DNA of 48,274 nucleotides from Gammaproteobacteria bacterium (GTDB lineage: Bacteria > Pseudomonadota > Gammaproteobacteria > Thiotrichales > Thiotrichaceae). The stretch spans positions 1 through 48,274 of the forward strand of contig JAHJJD010000012.1 in assembly GCA_018822845.1 (NCBI GenBank), in the 5' to 3' direction. Of the stretch, positions 25,280 to 34,220 are shown piece by piece. Numbering within the stretch: position 1 is the first letter of the stretch; every line of letters starts with the position of its first letter. A program made the translations under genes and the position numbers. The notes under the pieces are model-generated. The model searched no databases and was not told where the DNA came from. It saw only the letters and a list, made by a program, of their open reading frames with translations.

Positions 25280-25996
25280 ATGAACAAACTTACAAACTGC
25301 CAGGGACATATTTTACTGGTCGAAGATGACGAGCTGTTATCAGAATTGCTGGAAAAATACCTGAGCTCACACAACTACACAGTGACAACCCTCCCCAATG
25401 GCGAACAACTTGAGGCCAGCCTGCGCCATCAACCCATCGACGCCATTTTGCTGGACATCATGCTGCCCGGCCAGAATGGTTTGCATTGGCTGGAATGGCT
25501 GAAGGATAACCACCCCAACCTGCCTGTACTGCTGTGTTCCCGCCGCGCCGACGCTGAAGACCGCGCCATTGGCCTCAGTCAGGGTGCGGCGGATTACATA
25601 GTCAAACCATTCCACCCCAAAGAGGTGCTGTGTCGCCTGCATAATCTGCTGAATTTGCGTAACCAGCAGGAAAAAAGACATTACCGGATCGGGGGGCGCT
25701 ACTTCGATGCCGAACGTTCCGGACTGGTGGGCCAGCGGGAAGGCAGGGATGCAACACTGATCAGGCTATCGCAGCAGGAAGCTGTGCTGCTGAAATATTT
25801 GTATCAGAACCAGCGGCAGATCATCACCCGCGACCATATTGCTGAAGTGTTGTACGGTTTCGAACATGATCCCAACCGTCGCAATATCGATATGCTGATC
25901 AACCGTTTGCGCAAGAAACTGGGGGATTCCAGCGAAACTCCCCGCTATTTGCATACGGTGTGGGGGCGCGGCTACCGCTTTACCCCCGATGCCTGA
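25280..25996 (+). CDS. OmpR/PhoB-family response regulator
   Basis: A 238-residue regulator. The receiver domain has HILLVEDDELLSELL, the phospho-acceptor in ILLDIMLPGQNG (D about 58) and K in IVKPFHP. The winged-helix domain contains LSQQEAVLLKYLYQNQRQIITRDHIAEVLYG and ends NIDMLINRLRKKLGD...YLHTVWGRGYRF, the classical OmpR DNA-binding end. It follows the hybrid kinase by 90 bp and converges with the barrel protein gene 9 bp away. With the HPt protein it may complete a kinase-receiver-HPt-regulator relay. Candidate operators with GTTAC half-sites occur at 36438-36476. Confidence 0.93.
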   Translation: MNKLTNCQGHILLVEDDELLSELLEKYLSSHNYTVTTLPNGEQLEASLRHQPIDAILLDIMLPGQNGLHWLEWLKDNHPNLPVLLCSRRADAEDRAIGLSQGAADYIVKPFHPKEVLCRLHNLLNLRNQQEKRHYRIGGRYFDAERSGLVGQREGRDATLIRLSQQEAVLLKYLYQNQRQIITRDHIAEVLYGFEHDPNRRNIDMLINRLRKKLGDSSETPRYLHTVWGRGYRFTPDA

Positions 25997-26004
25997 ACAC
26001 AAAT

Positions 26005-29000
26005 CTACAGCAACTTGTCATTGCCCAGCGGGCTTTCCTGTGGCTGGATGGCCTTGAACATCTGTTCACCAATCTTGCCTTGCAGCCGCAGATAAGGCCC
26101 TTCTGCATTTTGCTTGCCGGGGTCGAGATCCTTGTCTTCAAATCCGGTGGCGTTATAGCCGACCCCCAGCCGCCAGTCTTCCGCGACATTGACGTTGACG
26201 CCCGCTCCGGCTGAGTAACGGGTTTCGCCGCCGTCGCTATGCATGATGCCGCCGCGCAGCTCCGTATCCACCTTGCTGGTCAGCGCAACATTGAGGCTGG
26301 CGTCCGCCAGACCGGTGCGGGTTTTCAGCCTGATTGCCTGTTCGTTTTGCTGCTGGAATTTGCCCGCAACCCGTCCACTGACGCTAGTGTTGTTGCTCAC
26401 ACGGTAGTTTTGCCAGGTGGACAGGATATGGGTATTGCGCTTGCTGCTGACCTCACCGTCTGTCTTGCCATTTTTCCACTGGTACAGGTACTGGCTGTTG
26501 AGTTTGCCATCCCCGGCGGGGCGGTGTGCCGCGCCCAGGGTCAGGGTGTTGTCGAAGGTGGCACCAACAGCGCTGGAATCCCTGTGCAATTCCTCACGTA
26601 CCACACCGGTCCAGTCCTCGCTCATTTTGGCGATGTAACTGCCAGTGACACCGTAATAATCGCGCTGGTCGCCGTCGCGGCCTTCCACTTTCAGGTATTT
26701 CTGGCGATTGGTATTGCGGTTGTCAGCAACGGCGATGGAAGCGGCAGTGGTGTTTTCCAGCACATCGCCGCTGTTGACCTTCACCACTTCCAGCGTGGGG
26801 CTGATGATGAGGTTGTCATCCACCACGTAGTTGCCTTTGACGCCAGTGGCAGTTTCAGCATTGAGGCTATCATGGTTGCCGAACAAGCCTTCGGAACGGT
26901 ATTCGGTATACAGCTCGGTGTCCTTTTTCACCTTGGTTTTGGCACCGACGCTGAGCACGCTACGGCGCTGTTCATCAGTCAGCCCCTGCGTGCCGAGCAT
27001 GTCATTGCCATGATCGTATTTGGCGTAGATGGAAGAATCCTTGCCCACCAGCAATTCCGCATCGGCATAAGCATGGTTGAAAGCCGGGTCGCGGATGTCC
27101 TGCTCGTATTCCGCTGCCACCCGCCCGCCGCGCCCGAACACCTTGATATTGCGTTTGGCGGCGACCAGTGCGGTGTTGCGGGAAGAGGATTCATCAGCCG
27201 CCTGTTGTTCGATATGGCGCATCCCGCCCGCTACGCGCCATTCGCCCACGCGGGTTTCCACCCGTGCGCCGACCGCCTGATGGATGGTTTCACTGCTGAT
27301 GTTTTCGGAATGGATGCCTTCCAGTTTCAGGTCGGTATCCTTGTTCAGCGCCTGGGTGTGGTCGATGCGGGCCTCACGGCGGTCAGCGCCGATGCCCGAG
27401 CCGCTGCTGGTGAAACCCTTGTCAGCCTGGGCGAAGGTAACGGCGGTATTGGCGTCTTGCGACCAGCGGTGGCTGGCCTGCACCCGCTGGGCTGTGCCGC
27501 CCTCATCGCCGTTGGCGTGTTCCATTTGCGCGCTGCTGACGCTGACACGGGTATCCTTGTCCGGCTGGTAATCGACATAGGCACCAGACAGGGTATGCCC
27601 ATCGGTGGGGTGGTCATCCTGGGTGTAACTGCCACCCACGCTGATGGTTTCAGTGATGGCGCGTTTCACCCGCACCCCGGCAACGGTGTAGGGCTGCTCG
27701 CCGTCACTGTTTTCGCGGTCATAACTGATGCGCACCAACACCGGGTTGAGGTTTTCATCGAAAGTCGGAATGACCCGGTGGAAACGGAGGTCGCCCGATA
27801 CATCGTCCAGCGTGTAATCCACCACCCGTGTCAGGGTCGTGCTGGAAACGATCAGGCCGGGGTTGCTTTTATCCCGCACCAGCAATTCGACCACCGCACT
27901 GTTGGGCAGGATGTCGCCTTCCCCGACGCGAAAATTCATGCTGGTGCCATTACCGGGAATGAGTTCCACGAAGCGGCGGTTTTCCTGGCGGGCGGCGAAT
28001 ACATCCACTTCGGTCTTGCTGTCGCCGTAATGCGCCAGCGCCCCGGTCAGGTAACGCGGGTCACGCGCCAGATCGAGCCGGGCAGTGTCAAGGTCGACTC
28101 CTGCCTCGGTATTGTCCAGTTCGTAGTCACCGTACATGACGCTGTGCTGGCCTTTTTCCAGCTTGAGATAGAGCTTGTCCTTGCTGCGCGCGTCCTGGTC
28201 ACGGATCGAGCCATCACCCCGCGCCGGGGCGTAGCGGTCGTCGTTTTCATCCTGCAAATACGTGTTGTAATTGTAAGTGTCGTCGTTGTGCTTGGTGCTG
28301 TCGTAGGCAAAGGTCAGGTGCAAGCCGCCCTTGATCTTGCCTTTCATGAACACTTTGCCTTGCTTGCTCAGCCGGTCATCAGCCAGGTCGCCACCGTGGG
28401 CGGTAATGTCCAGATAGCCAGTAGCGATCAGCGGGCGCATGTAAACCACCTGTGCCAGCCTGGATTCACCCACCATTTGTTCCGAGATGATCTTGATGCG
28501 AACCTTGCCGGTGCGGTGGGAACTGCGCAAATGCACCACGCCTTCGCCATTGCTGATCCTGACCTGATGACCGGGAGTCGAGTCCTGGATGTCGGCCTCC
28601 ACCCAGCGCCCATCCGACGCTTCCAGCGTGAGGAAGTAATCACCCGCCGCAAGGTTGCCGTTGTTGTCCACGATGCGCACTTTGAGCGGCACTTTGGAAG
28701 CACCCCCATCGGCGGGCAGTTCCTCCAGTTCCGGGGTGATTTCGAGGTGTGTGCCACGTCCGGGGTTGATGAAGGTGGACTTGAGGGCGACGTTTTGCTT
28801 GCCTGTGGCATCCTTGCTGCGCACTTCAACCGTGTTGTTGCCTTTTTCCAGTGGAACGCCGTACCAGCTTGCCACCTGCACCTGTTTGGCTTCATCGCCA
28901 AGCTGTTCGCCCAATTGGGTTTCGGGAATGGCGTTGCCGTTGACGTACAGGGTGACGTTGCTGGCGGCTAATGGCAGCGCTGCCATGAAACGCCCGTCAG

Positions 29001-30171
29001 TGCTGGTGTTTTGCTTGGGCCACAGCCATGCGCCATTGCCGACTGTTTCCTTACCCACCTCCTTGAGGGCATCGCGTGATGACCAGACTGGTTGCTGTCC
29101 TGCTTCAGCTGCTGGCTGGGCGGCTTCGTCATCCAGCAGCGGGCCGATGTGGTCGGGGGAAACCTTGCGTTCGCCCTGCTCGAATACATCGGTATCCTTG
29201 AGCTTTTCGTTGAACTTCCTGACGGTGGCAAACACTTTCTGCTCGTCCTGTTGCGGGCATTCCGCGCTGAAATCGACGCGCTGGAAGCCGCCATCCGGCA
29301 TTTCCGCAAACTGGCTGGAGGCATCGCCAAGTTGCTGGTTGGAGCTAATGCGCAGCTTCGAACCTTTGGGTAGGGTCAACTGGTCGAGCTTGACGGTGTG
29401 CATCCCCGGTTTGACCGCATGAAAATTGTAATCGCCGCTTGCATCGGTAATGGCGTAACGCCCGTCTTCCAGATAGATGCGCACCCCGCCGATGGGTAGC
29501 AAGGTATTGGCCTGGCATTCCGCCGGAAAGCTGACCTTGCCGAAAAGTGCGCCTTCGTCTGACACCACACCCTGCCTGACGGCCCGCACTTTGACTTGCA
29601 CAGGGGCGGATGACAGCGTGGTGTTATCGTCGCGGGTAGCGCTGGCGTAGGCGGTGCTAAGGCTGTCGCCGTCACTGCTGGCGGAGACGCGCACGGTGTA
29701 GGTCAGGGTGCGGACTTGTTCCGCCGCCAGATCAGACAGCACGAAATTGACCCGCCCGTTGCTTGTCTCAGACACGCCGATGAAACGTTCGCCATCCAGC
29801 AGGGCGGAGCCTGCCACCAGCTTGAAGCCTTGCGCCAAACGCGCATTGATGCTGTAACGCGGTAAGGTTGCGCCGGTGTGGTTGGCAAAGCTGAAAGTAA
29901 AGGTCAGCAGGTCGCCGATTTCGGCCTCGCGCTGACTGGCACTGAAGCTGAGCGCCAGCGGTTGTTCCGCCGCCTGCGTGGTTTTGGCCGTCTGCTTTTT
30001 GCTAACCGCCAACGTAAGTGGTTGGGATTGGGCCGATTGCACCCGCTGGGTGGCGGGGTCGGTAAACTGCACCGTCATGGGTGCGCTGATTTCCACGGCG
30101 GCTGACGCTTTCGCTGCGATGAGCAGCATTGGCATCAGGGAACGTGGCAGTGCTTGAGGTAACTGCGGCAT
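26005..30171 (-). CDS. Giant predicted outer-membrane protein with DUF11-like and SdrD_B-like domains
   Basis: A 1388-residue exported protein. After a signal-like start (MLLIAAKASA) come a DUF11-like domain (about 70-200; SFANHTGATLPRYSINARL), an SdrD_B/CarboxypepD_reg-like domain (about 205-260; GGVRIYLEDGRYAITDASGDYNF), a region of about 120 residues without a clear domain, Big_1-like Ig folds (about 395-580), and from about 610 to the end hundreds of residues of alternating polar/aromatic strands (YLKLEKGQHSVMYGDYEL, RVSVSSAQMEHANGDEG, YRVSNNTSVSGRVAGKF) as in large beta-barrels. The terminal residue is not the usual Phe. It is last in the minus-strand surface cluster after VapBC. I infer an outer-membrane anchor or export pore for the DUF11/lectin proteins. 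A G11 tract and a possible TACAAT -10 lie just upstream of the start. Confidence 0.85.
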   Translation of the reverse strand: MPQLPQALPRSLMPMLLIAAKASAAVEISAPMTVQFTDPATQRVQSAQSQPLTLAVSKKQTAKTTQAAEQPLALSFSASQREAEIGDLLTFTFSFANHTGATLPRYSINARLAQGFKLVAGSALLDGERFIGVSETSNGRVNFVLSDLAAEQVRTLTYTVRVSASSDGDSLSTAYASATRDDNTTLSSAPVQVKVRAVRQGVVSDEGALFGKVSFPAECQANTLLPIGGVRIYLEDGRYAITDASGDYNFHAVKPGMHTVKLDQLTLPKGSKLRISSNQQLGDASSQFAEMPDGGFQRVDFSAECPQQDEQKVFATVRKFNEKLKDTDVFEQGERKVSPDHIGPLLDDEAAQPAAEAGQQPVWSSRDALKEVGKETVGNGAWLWPKQNTSTDGRFMAALPLAASNVTLYVNGNAIPETQLGEQLGDEAKQVQVASWYGVPLEKGNNTVEVRSKDATGKQNVALKSTFINPGRGTHLEITPELEELPADGGASKVPLKVRIVDNNGNLAAGDYFLTLEASDGRWVEADIQDSTPGHQVRISNGEGVVHLRSSHRTGKVRIKIISEQMVGESRLAQVVYMRPLIATGYLDITAHGGDLADDRLSKQGKVFMKGKIKGGLHLTFAYDSTKHNDDTYNYNTYLQDENDDRYAPARGDGSIRDQDARSKDKLYLKLEKGQHSVMYGDYELDNTEAGVDLDTARLDLARDPRYLTGALAHYGDSKTEVDVFAARQENRRFVELIPGNGTSMNFRVGEGDILPNSAVVELLVRDKSNPGLIVSSTTLTRVVDYTLDDVSGDLRFHRVIPTFDENLNPVLVRISYDRENSDGEQPYTVAGVRVKRAITETISVGGSYTQDDHPTDGHTLSGAYVDYQPDKDTRVSVSSAQMEHANGDEGGTAQRVQASHRWSQDANTAVTFAQADKGFTSSGSGIGADRREARIDHTQALNKDTDLKLEGIHSENISSETIHQAVGARVETRVGEWRVAGGMRHIEQQAADESSSRNTALVAAKRNIKVFGRGGRVAAEYEQDIRDPAFNHAYADAELLVGKDSSIYAKYDHGNDMLGTQGLTDEQRRSVLSVGAKTKVKKDTELYTEYRSEGLFGNHDSLNAETATGVKGNYVVDDNLIISPTLEVVKVNSGDVLENTTAASIAVADNRNTNRQKYLKVEGRDGDQRDYYGVTGSYIAKMSEDWTGVVREELHRDSSAVGATFDNTLTLGAAHRPAGDGKLNSQYLYQWKNGKTDGEVSSKRNTHILSTWQNYRVSNNTSVSGRVAGKFQQQNEQAIRLKTRTGLADASLNVALTSKVDTELRGGIMHSDGGETRYSAGAGVNVNVAEDWRLGVGYNATGFEDKDLDPGKQNAEGPYLRLQGKIGEQMFKAIQPQESPLGNDKLL

Positions 30172-30202
30172 GACACTCTACCTGTTTTTATTATTGTAAG
30201 AG

Positions 30203-30256
30203 CACCCCCTCCTAACCTCCCCCCCCCCCGCAAGGGGTGGAGGGGACAAGAGGACG
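30203..30256. repeat. GC-rich repeat with C11 homopolymer upstream of the barrel gene
   Basis: A short member of the cluster repeat family (CACCCCCTCCTAACCTCC, then GCAAGGGGTGGAGGGG) contains eleven consecutive C at 30219-30229, read as G11 in the direction of the barrel gene, whose ATG is 48 bp downstream. A TACAAT-like -10 on the minus strand at 30198-30193 would put the -35 region against this tract. Confidence 0.7.
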
Positions 30257-30306
30257 GGTTTTCTATTGTCACAGCGGTTTGGGTTTGGGGCTGCGACTAT
30301 TATTTT

Positions 30307-30714
30307 TTAGGGGTTGACTGGCAAGCAGTGCAGCCCGTAAGCGCGAAAATCACTGTCAATGGCAATCGCCGTTCCAATCTGGAGGCGTTGCGTCACAATA
30401 AAGCTGGTGCAATCCGTAAAACTGAAACAATGGTCACTGTATTTCAGGAACAATGCCCAAGCCTTCTGTTGATCGGCTTTAGTGATGTACTCAAGACGAC
30501 AAAGCGTTCCTGAATACAGCAACTCGCCAAACCGGACAGCAGCATTCCGACCCGCCCGATAACGCAGCAAGGTCAATGCTTCATCGGCAATAAAATCCGT
30601 TGTCAGTAGTAACGGATAGTGTGCTTCCAGCACTTCCGCGACCCGTTCATGGTCTGGGTCGTCTTTATCCATGTAGGCATACCATGCACCTGTATCAACC
30701 AAAATGTGCTGCAT
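30307..30714 (-). CDS. vapC: VapC-family PIN-domain toxin
   Basis: A 135-residue PIN-domain ribonuclease. Acidic active-site residues are in place: ILVDTGAWYAY (first Asp), DFIADEALTLLRY (Glu), FSFTDCTSFIV (Asp) and AIAIDSDFRAYG (last Asp). It follows the RHH antitoxin gene by two bases, the standard antitoxin-first order. The VapC family cleaves tRNA or rRNA when released from its antitoxin; the specific target here is unknown. The pair lies inside the surface cluster between the lectin genes and the barrel gene, on the same strand. Confidence 0.93.
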   Translation of the reverse strand: MQHILVDTGAWYAYMDKDDPDHERVAEVLEAHYPLLLTTDFIADEALTLLRYRAGRNAAVRFGELLYSGTLCRLEYITKADQQKAWALFLKYSDHCFSFTDCTSFIVTQRLQIGTAIAIDSDFRAYGLHCLPVNP

Positions 30715-30716
30715 GG

Positions 30717-30971
30717 TTAATCCTCATTCCAACGTTTTTCATGTGTATACAGAAAATCGTTGTGGTTTCTGCCTGTCGTTTTACCTTTCCCAGACACAAT
30801 GCCCTTTAACGCCAGCAGTGGGTTTTCTGCTGCCTTGGGTTGTGCCGCAACGGGAATATGCGCGTCCAACAACTCACGGATCACAGCGGAAATGCTGCGG
30901 TTCTTGAGTTTGGCGTAGCGTTGCAGGTTACGGTACTGCTTATCTTCCAGAGAAATTTGTGTCCTGTGCAT
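30717..30971 (-). CDS. vapB: Ribbon-helix-helix antitoxin (VapB-like)
   Basis: An 84-residue protein whose N-terminus MHRTQISLEDKQYRNLQRYAKLKNRSISAVIRELLDAH is a CopG/RHH DNA-binding domain. The C-terminal half (residues about 45-84) is the toxin-binding tail. The ATG at 30971 is preceded by GGGAG; an in-frame ATG at 30989 is inside the operator and less likely. A promoter and palindrome at 30989-31033 indicate autoregulation together with VapC. Confidence 0.9.
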   Translation of the reverse strand: MHRTQISLEDKQYRNLQRYAKLKNRSISAVIRELLDAHIPVAAQPKAAENPLLALKGIVSGKGKTTGRNHNDFLYTHEKRWNED

Positions 30972-30988
30972 TGTGTTCGCTCCCAACA

Positions 30989-31033
30989 TTACATGATGTA
31001 ATTATTATAGTGATGTAAGTCTATGGTAGCCAA
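30989..31033 (-). promoter_or_regulatory. vapBC promoter and operator
   Basis: On the minus strand TTGGCT (31033-31028), 18 bases and TATAAT (31009-31004) form the promoter. A 13-bp palindrome TTACATGATGTAA (30989-31001) plus a TGATGTAA half-site at 31011-31018 overlap the -10 and the start region, as expected for an RHH operator. Confidence 0.7.
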
Positions 31034-31047
31034 TTCTTTTGGAAGAT

Positions 31048-31152
31048 GCCCTCACCCCAACCCCTCTCCCAAAGGTGGAGGAGCTTAAGAAGGGGGAGTT
31101 CTCCTGTTCCCCCTCTACCGCTTGGCGGGAGAGGGGGCTAGGGGGTGAGGGC
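31048..31152. repeat. Cluster palindromic repeat, unit 1
   Basis: CCCTCACCCCAACCCCTCTC at 31049 is mirrored by GAGAGGGGGCTAGGGGGTGAGGG ending at 31151, with inner text CTCCTGTTCCCCCTCTACCG shared with the unit at 32606. It lies between vapBC and the first lectin gene and ends six bases before that gene's stop codon. Confidence 0.8.
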
Positions 31153-31157
31153 CTTTC

Positions 31158-32561
31158 TTAGTCAATCTTCACACTAAACTGTGCATCCGGGCTGGTTGCA
31201 CCGACAGCTACGTCACCAACGGTGGCTGACACAGTTTTGCTGGCGGCAGTGTAAGTACCGGTGTCAGCATCAGCCGCATCCGTTTGGGCAACGCCATCAA
31301 TGCTCAACGTATCTGGCTGGTAAGTGGCGTATTGTGGGACGGTGTAGTTCAGTACGATGCCTTTCGCCAGCGACTCGCCGTTGTTAGTGGCGCGGCTGCG
31401 CATGATGGCGCATTCACCGGAACCCATTTCTTCCAGACGTACTGTGCCAAATACGTCATCCGCTGTGCCGTCGCAGGCAACGTCTTTCGCGCCTTCCAGC
31501 TCAACCGCAACACTTGGCAGGTCACAATCAGTATCAAATTCAACAATGTACATACGGCGGTTATCAGCCAGTGTACCGTAAGCATCGCCCCACTTGCCTA
31601 ACCCCCAGCTCCATTCAGCAACGGAGGCTGTCATGGCGATGGCATCAGTCGTCTGGTCTCCATCTGGATTACCGCTGGCCCAGTTGGTATAGGAGAATGC
31701 TTCCCCTGTTACCCATGCAAAGCTGCTCCCGACGCCTTCCAAACCTATCCATGCGACACCACCACTGGTTGTGGGAATCTTTCCAGCGACGTAGGCATTT
31801 TCTTCCGCACTGGTTGGCGTGACCAAATGCCCTGTTTTGCCTTGATAGAGCAATGTTGCTGCCTGTGTTTTGGCATTAGCCCAAGTAATCGCCGCTCCCG
31901 GCTGGATAACGGTGTACGCATGGCAGTTACCACCTGATAGCTGGTCCCAAACATGGAGAGGCGTGGTGACGTTGGTGTCTTGGAAGGTGATATTGACCGT
32001 ATTGGTGCTGCTGGCTACCGTGCTTGTGGAGTCGGTGGCATCCAAGGTCACTTTCAAGGTATCACTAGCTGCAATCGTGGCTGGCAGAACCGTTTCCACG
32101 ATCAATTTGGCGGACGCGCCCGCCGTCAATCCCTGCGAAGTGATGGGTGTTGTTTCCTCAGTATCCAGTGCGCCATTGCCGTTGGCATCCAGATAGATTT
32201 TGATGTCTGCTGCATCCAGCGTATCGCCACCACCTGTGACGTTAGCCGCTGCCAGTGCGTAAGTCTCGGCGACGTTACCGTTATTGGTCAGGGTGTGGAC
32301 GCTGTAGACCTTGCTACCGGAAACCATTGGCACTTGCTGGTTTTCACCGGAAGTGATGGTCAGGGTCGCAGTACGCACTTCGCGGATACTGATTTCCACG
32401 ATATTGGATTCAGCCGTGTAAGCCTTGCCGCCGATGTCGGTGTACGTGACGGTCACTTTGTTTTGCAGGACTGCGCCACCGGGGGGGGCAGCAACGGCAA
32501 TGCCAGTCAGCAGCGACAGGGCTACGGAACTGGCAAGGGGTTTTAATTTGAACATTTTCAT
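31158..32561 (-). CDS. Secreted C-type-lectin protein 1 (NPD type)
   Basis: A 467-residue exported protein. The signal peptide (ending AVAA) is followed by a DUF11-like beta-sandwich with repeated EIS and calcium-loop-like YLDANGNGALD (about residues 30-200), a C-type-lectin-like core (about 204-346) opening GGNCHAY and closing EFDTDC, and a C-terminal DUF11-like half domain with CAIMRSRATNNGESLAKG. The core has WVTGEAFSYTNWASGNPDGD: the position of the sugar-selecting EPN/QPD triplet reads NPD, and the WND site reads KWGD. Most of the sequence outside the core is shared with the two paralogues downstream in coordinate. A run of eight C at 32481-32488, near codon 26, is absent from the paralogues and could slip. 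Confidence 0.88.
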   Translation of the reverse strand: MKMFKLKPLASSVALSLLTGIAVAAPPGGAVLQNKVTVTYTDIGGKAYTAESNIVEISIREVRTATLTITSGENQQVPMVSGSKVYSVHTLTNNGNVAETYALAAANVTGGGDTLDAADIKIYLDANGNGALDTEETTPITSQGLTAGASAKLIVETVLPATIAASDTLKVTLDATDSTSTVASSTNTVNITFQDTNVTTPLHVWDQLSGGNCHAYTVIQPGAAITWANAKTQAATLLYQGKTGHLVTPTSAEENAYVAGKIPTTSGGVAWIGLEGVGSSFAWVTGEAFSYTNWASGNPDGDQTTDAIAMTASVAEWSWGLGKWGDAYGTLADNRRMYIVEFDTDCDLPSVAVELEGAKDVACDGTADDVFGTVRLEEMGSGECAIMRSRATNNGESLAKGIVLNYTVPQYATYQPDTLSIDGVAQTDAADADTGTYTAASKTVSATVGDVAVGATSPDAQFSVKID

Positions 32562-32605
32562 TTTTATGACTCTCTGTTTTTGTATTGTTGGGTTTGAAAG
32601 CGTTC

Positions 32606-32706
32606 CATCACCCCAACCCCTATCCCAGAGGTAGAGGGGCTTAAGACGGGGTGTTCTCCTGTTCCCCCTCTACCGCTTGGCGGGAGAGGGGGCTAGGGGG
32701 TGAGGG
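32606..32706. repeat. Cluster palindromic repeat, unit 2
   Basis: Arms CATCACCCCAACCCC and CTAGGGGGTGAGGG enclose a core almost identical to unit 1, including TTCCCCCTCTACCGCTTGGC. It lies between the second and first lectin genes. Confidence 0.8.
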
Positions 32707-32712
32707 TATTTT

Positions 32713-34068
32713 TTAGTCGATCACCACACTGAATTCCGCATCCGGGCTGACAGCACCTACCGCCAGATCACCCGCATTGAATTGCACCTTTTTGGTGGCT
32801 GCCACATACGTGCCGTTGTCAGTGTCAGCCGCATCGGTTTTCGCAGTACCATCAAACTTCAGTGTGTCGGCCTTGTAGGAGGCGTACTCCGGCACGGTGT
32901 AGCTCATCAGCACACCTTCGGCGAGGGATTCGCCATTGTTGGTGGCGCGGCTGCGCATGATCGCGCATTCACCGGAGTACATATCCGCCAGACGTGCCGT
33001 GCCGAAAGCAGCATCCGCCGTGCCGTCACAACCTACGTCTTTCGCGCCTTCCAGCTCAACCACCACGCTTGGCAGCGCACAATCCGTGTCAAATTCGATC
33101 AGGTAAGTGTTTGACCCTGATATATCATCCCACTTACTGGCATCCACATGACCCATCACCATGAATGAACCACTGCCATTGGGTTCTCCAGGATACCAGT
33201 TGGTGTAACTGAACAGTTCACCCGTTATCCACTCAAATTTACCTGTGCCCGTATTCTTTTTACCACCCAAAAACGCGCTACTTGATGGTTTCACATTAGC
33301 GAAAATGAAAGCATTCTCCCCTGCCTCAGTGATAGTCGCCAGATGCCCGATTTTACCGTTATGCATCTGAGTTTCTGCTTCAGCTTTAGCCTGATCCCAT
33401 GTCAATGTTTTCTGAATCCAAGCGTAAGCATGGCAGTTACCACCAGCCGTTTGCTCCCAGACTTTCGGCACATAACTGATGTTGCTGTTGGTGAAGGTGA
33501 TGTTGACCGTATTGATGCTGCTGGCGGTTGTGCCTGCGGAATCGGTCGCGTTCAGTGTGACTTTCAGGGTGTCGCTGGCTGCCATTGTCGCAGGTAGGAC
33601 GCTTTCTACGATCAGTTTGGCGGACGCACCTGCTGCCAATGAAGTGGAGGTAAGCGGTGTGTTGCCTTCTGTGCCATTCAGGACACCATTACCGTCAGTA
33701 TCAAGGTAGATTTTGATGTCTGCTGCATCCAGCGTATCGCCACCACCTGTGACGTTAGCCGCAGCCAAGTCATAGGTTTCGCCGATGTTACCGTTGTTGG
33801 CGAGGGTGTGGACGCTGTAGACCTTGCCGCCCGGAAGCATAGCCACCTGTTGGTTTTCACCGGAAGTGATAGTTAAGGTAGCACCGCGCACTTCGCGGAT
33901 GCTGATTTCAACGATGTTGGACTCAGCGGTATAAGTCTTGCCGCCGATGTCGCTGTACGTGGCAGTGACTTTGTTTTGCAGGATTGCGCCACCGGGGGCA
34001 GCAGCAACGGCGATGCCAGTCAGCAGCGACAGCGCGATGGAACTCGCGAGGGGTTTCATTTTGAACAT
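32713..34068 (-). CDS. Secreted C-type-lectin protein 2 (EPN type)
   Basis: A 451-residue paralogue of its neighbours with the same order: signal peptide, DUF11-like domain with YLDTDGNGVLN, lectin core (about 203-330) and DUF11-like end. The core reads WITGELFSYTNWYPGEPNGSG, so the triplet is EPN, which in animal C-type lectins goes with mannose/glucose-type ligands, and KWDD stands where WND would be. The opening NCHAY and closing FDTDC cysteines are kept. The flanks are nearly identical to protein 3 (AAAPGGAILQNKVTATYSDI), whereas the core residues between the fixed landmarks are largely different. The start follows AGAGAGTCAT, a leader shared by all three genes. Ca2+ and sugar binding is inferred. 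Confidence 0.88.
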   Translation of the reverse strand: MFKMKPLASSIALSLLTGIAVAAAPGGAILQNKVTATYSDIGGKTYTAESNIVEISIREVRGATLTITSGENQQVAMLPGGKVYSVHTLANNGNIGETYDLAAANVTGGGDTLDAADIKIYLDTDGNGVLNGTEGNTPLTSTSLAAGASAKLIVESVLPATMAASDTLKVTLNATDSAGTTASSINTVNITFTNSNISYVPKVWEQTAGGNCHAYAWIQKTLTWDQAKAEAETQMHNGKIGHLATITEAGENAFIFANVKPSSSAFLGGKKNTGTGKFEWITGELFSYTNWYPGEPNGSGSFMVMGHVDASKWDDISGSNTYLIEFDTDCALPSVVVELEGAKDVGCDGTADAAFGTARLADMYSGECAIMRSRATNNGESLAEGVLMSYTVPEYASYKADTLKFDGTAKTDAADTDNGTYVAATKKVQFNAGDLAVGAVSPDAEFSVVID

Positions 34069-34103
34069 GGTTATGACTCTCTGTTTTTATATTGTTGGAA
34101 GAA

Positions 34104-34207
34104 ACCCCTCACCCCCTCGCCCCCTCTCCCTCAAGGGGCGAGGGGGAAGAAGAAAGTGGGTTTCTTAGCCCCTCTCCCCTTGAGGGAGAGGGGTTGGGGT
34201 GAGGGGT
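34104..34207. repeat. Cluster palindromic repeat, unit 3
   Basis: ACCCCTCACCCCCTCGCCCC and its mirror GGGGTTGGGGTGAGGGGT bracket CTCTCCCTCAAGGGGCG and CTCCCCTTGAGGGAGAGGGG. It is closer in wording to the dctP-dctQ unit at 5931 than to units 1 and 2. It lies between the third and second lectin genes. Confidence 0.8.
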
Positions 34208-34220
34208 TTCTTGGTCTTTC

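Noticed and set aside
26239-28971. 910-codon open frame on the plus strand opposite the barrel gene
   Set aside because: No ribosome site, signal or domain. The opposite frame encodes the coherent domain order of the outer-membrane protein.
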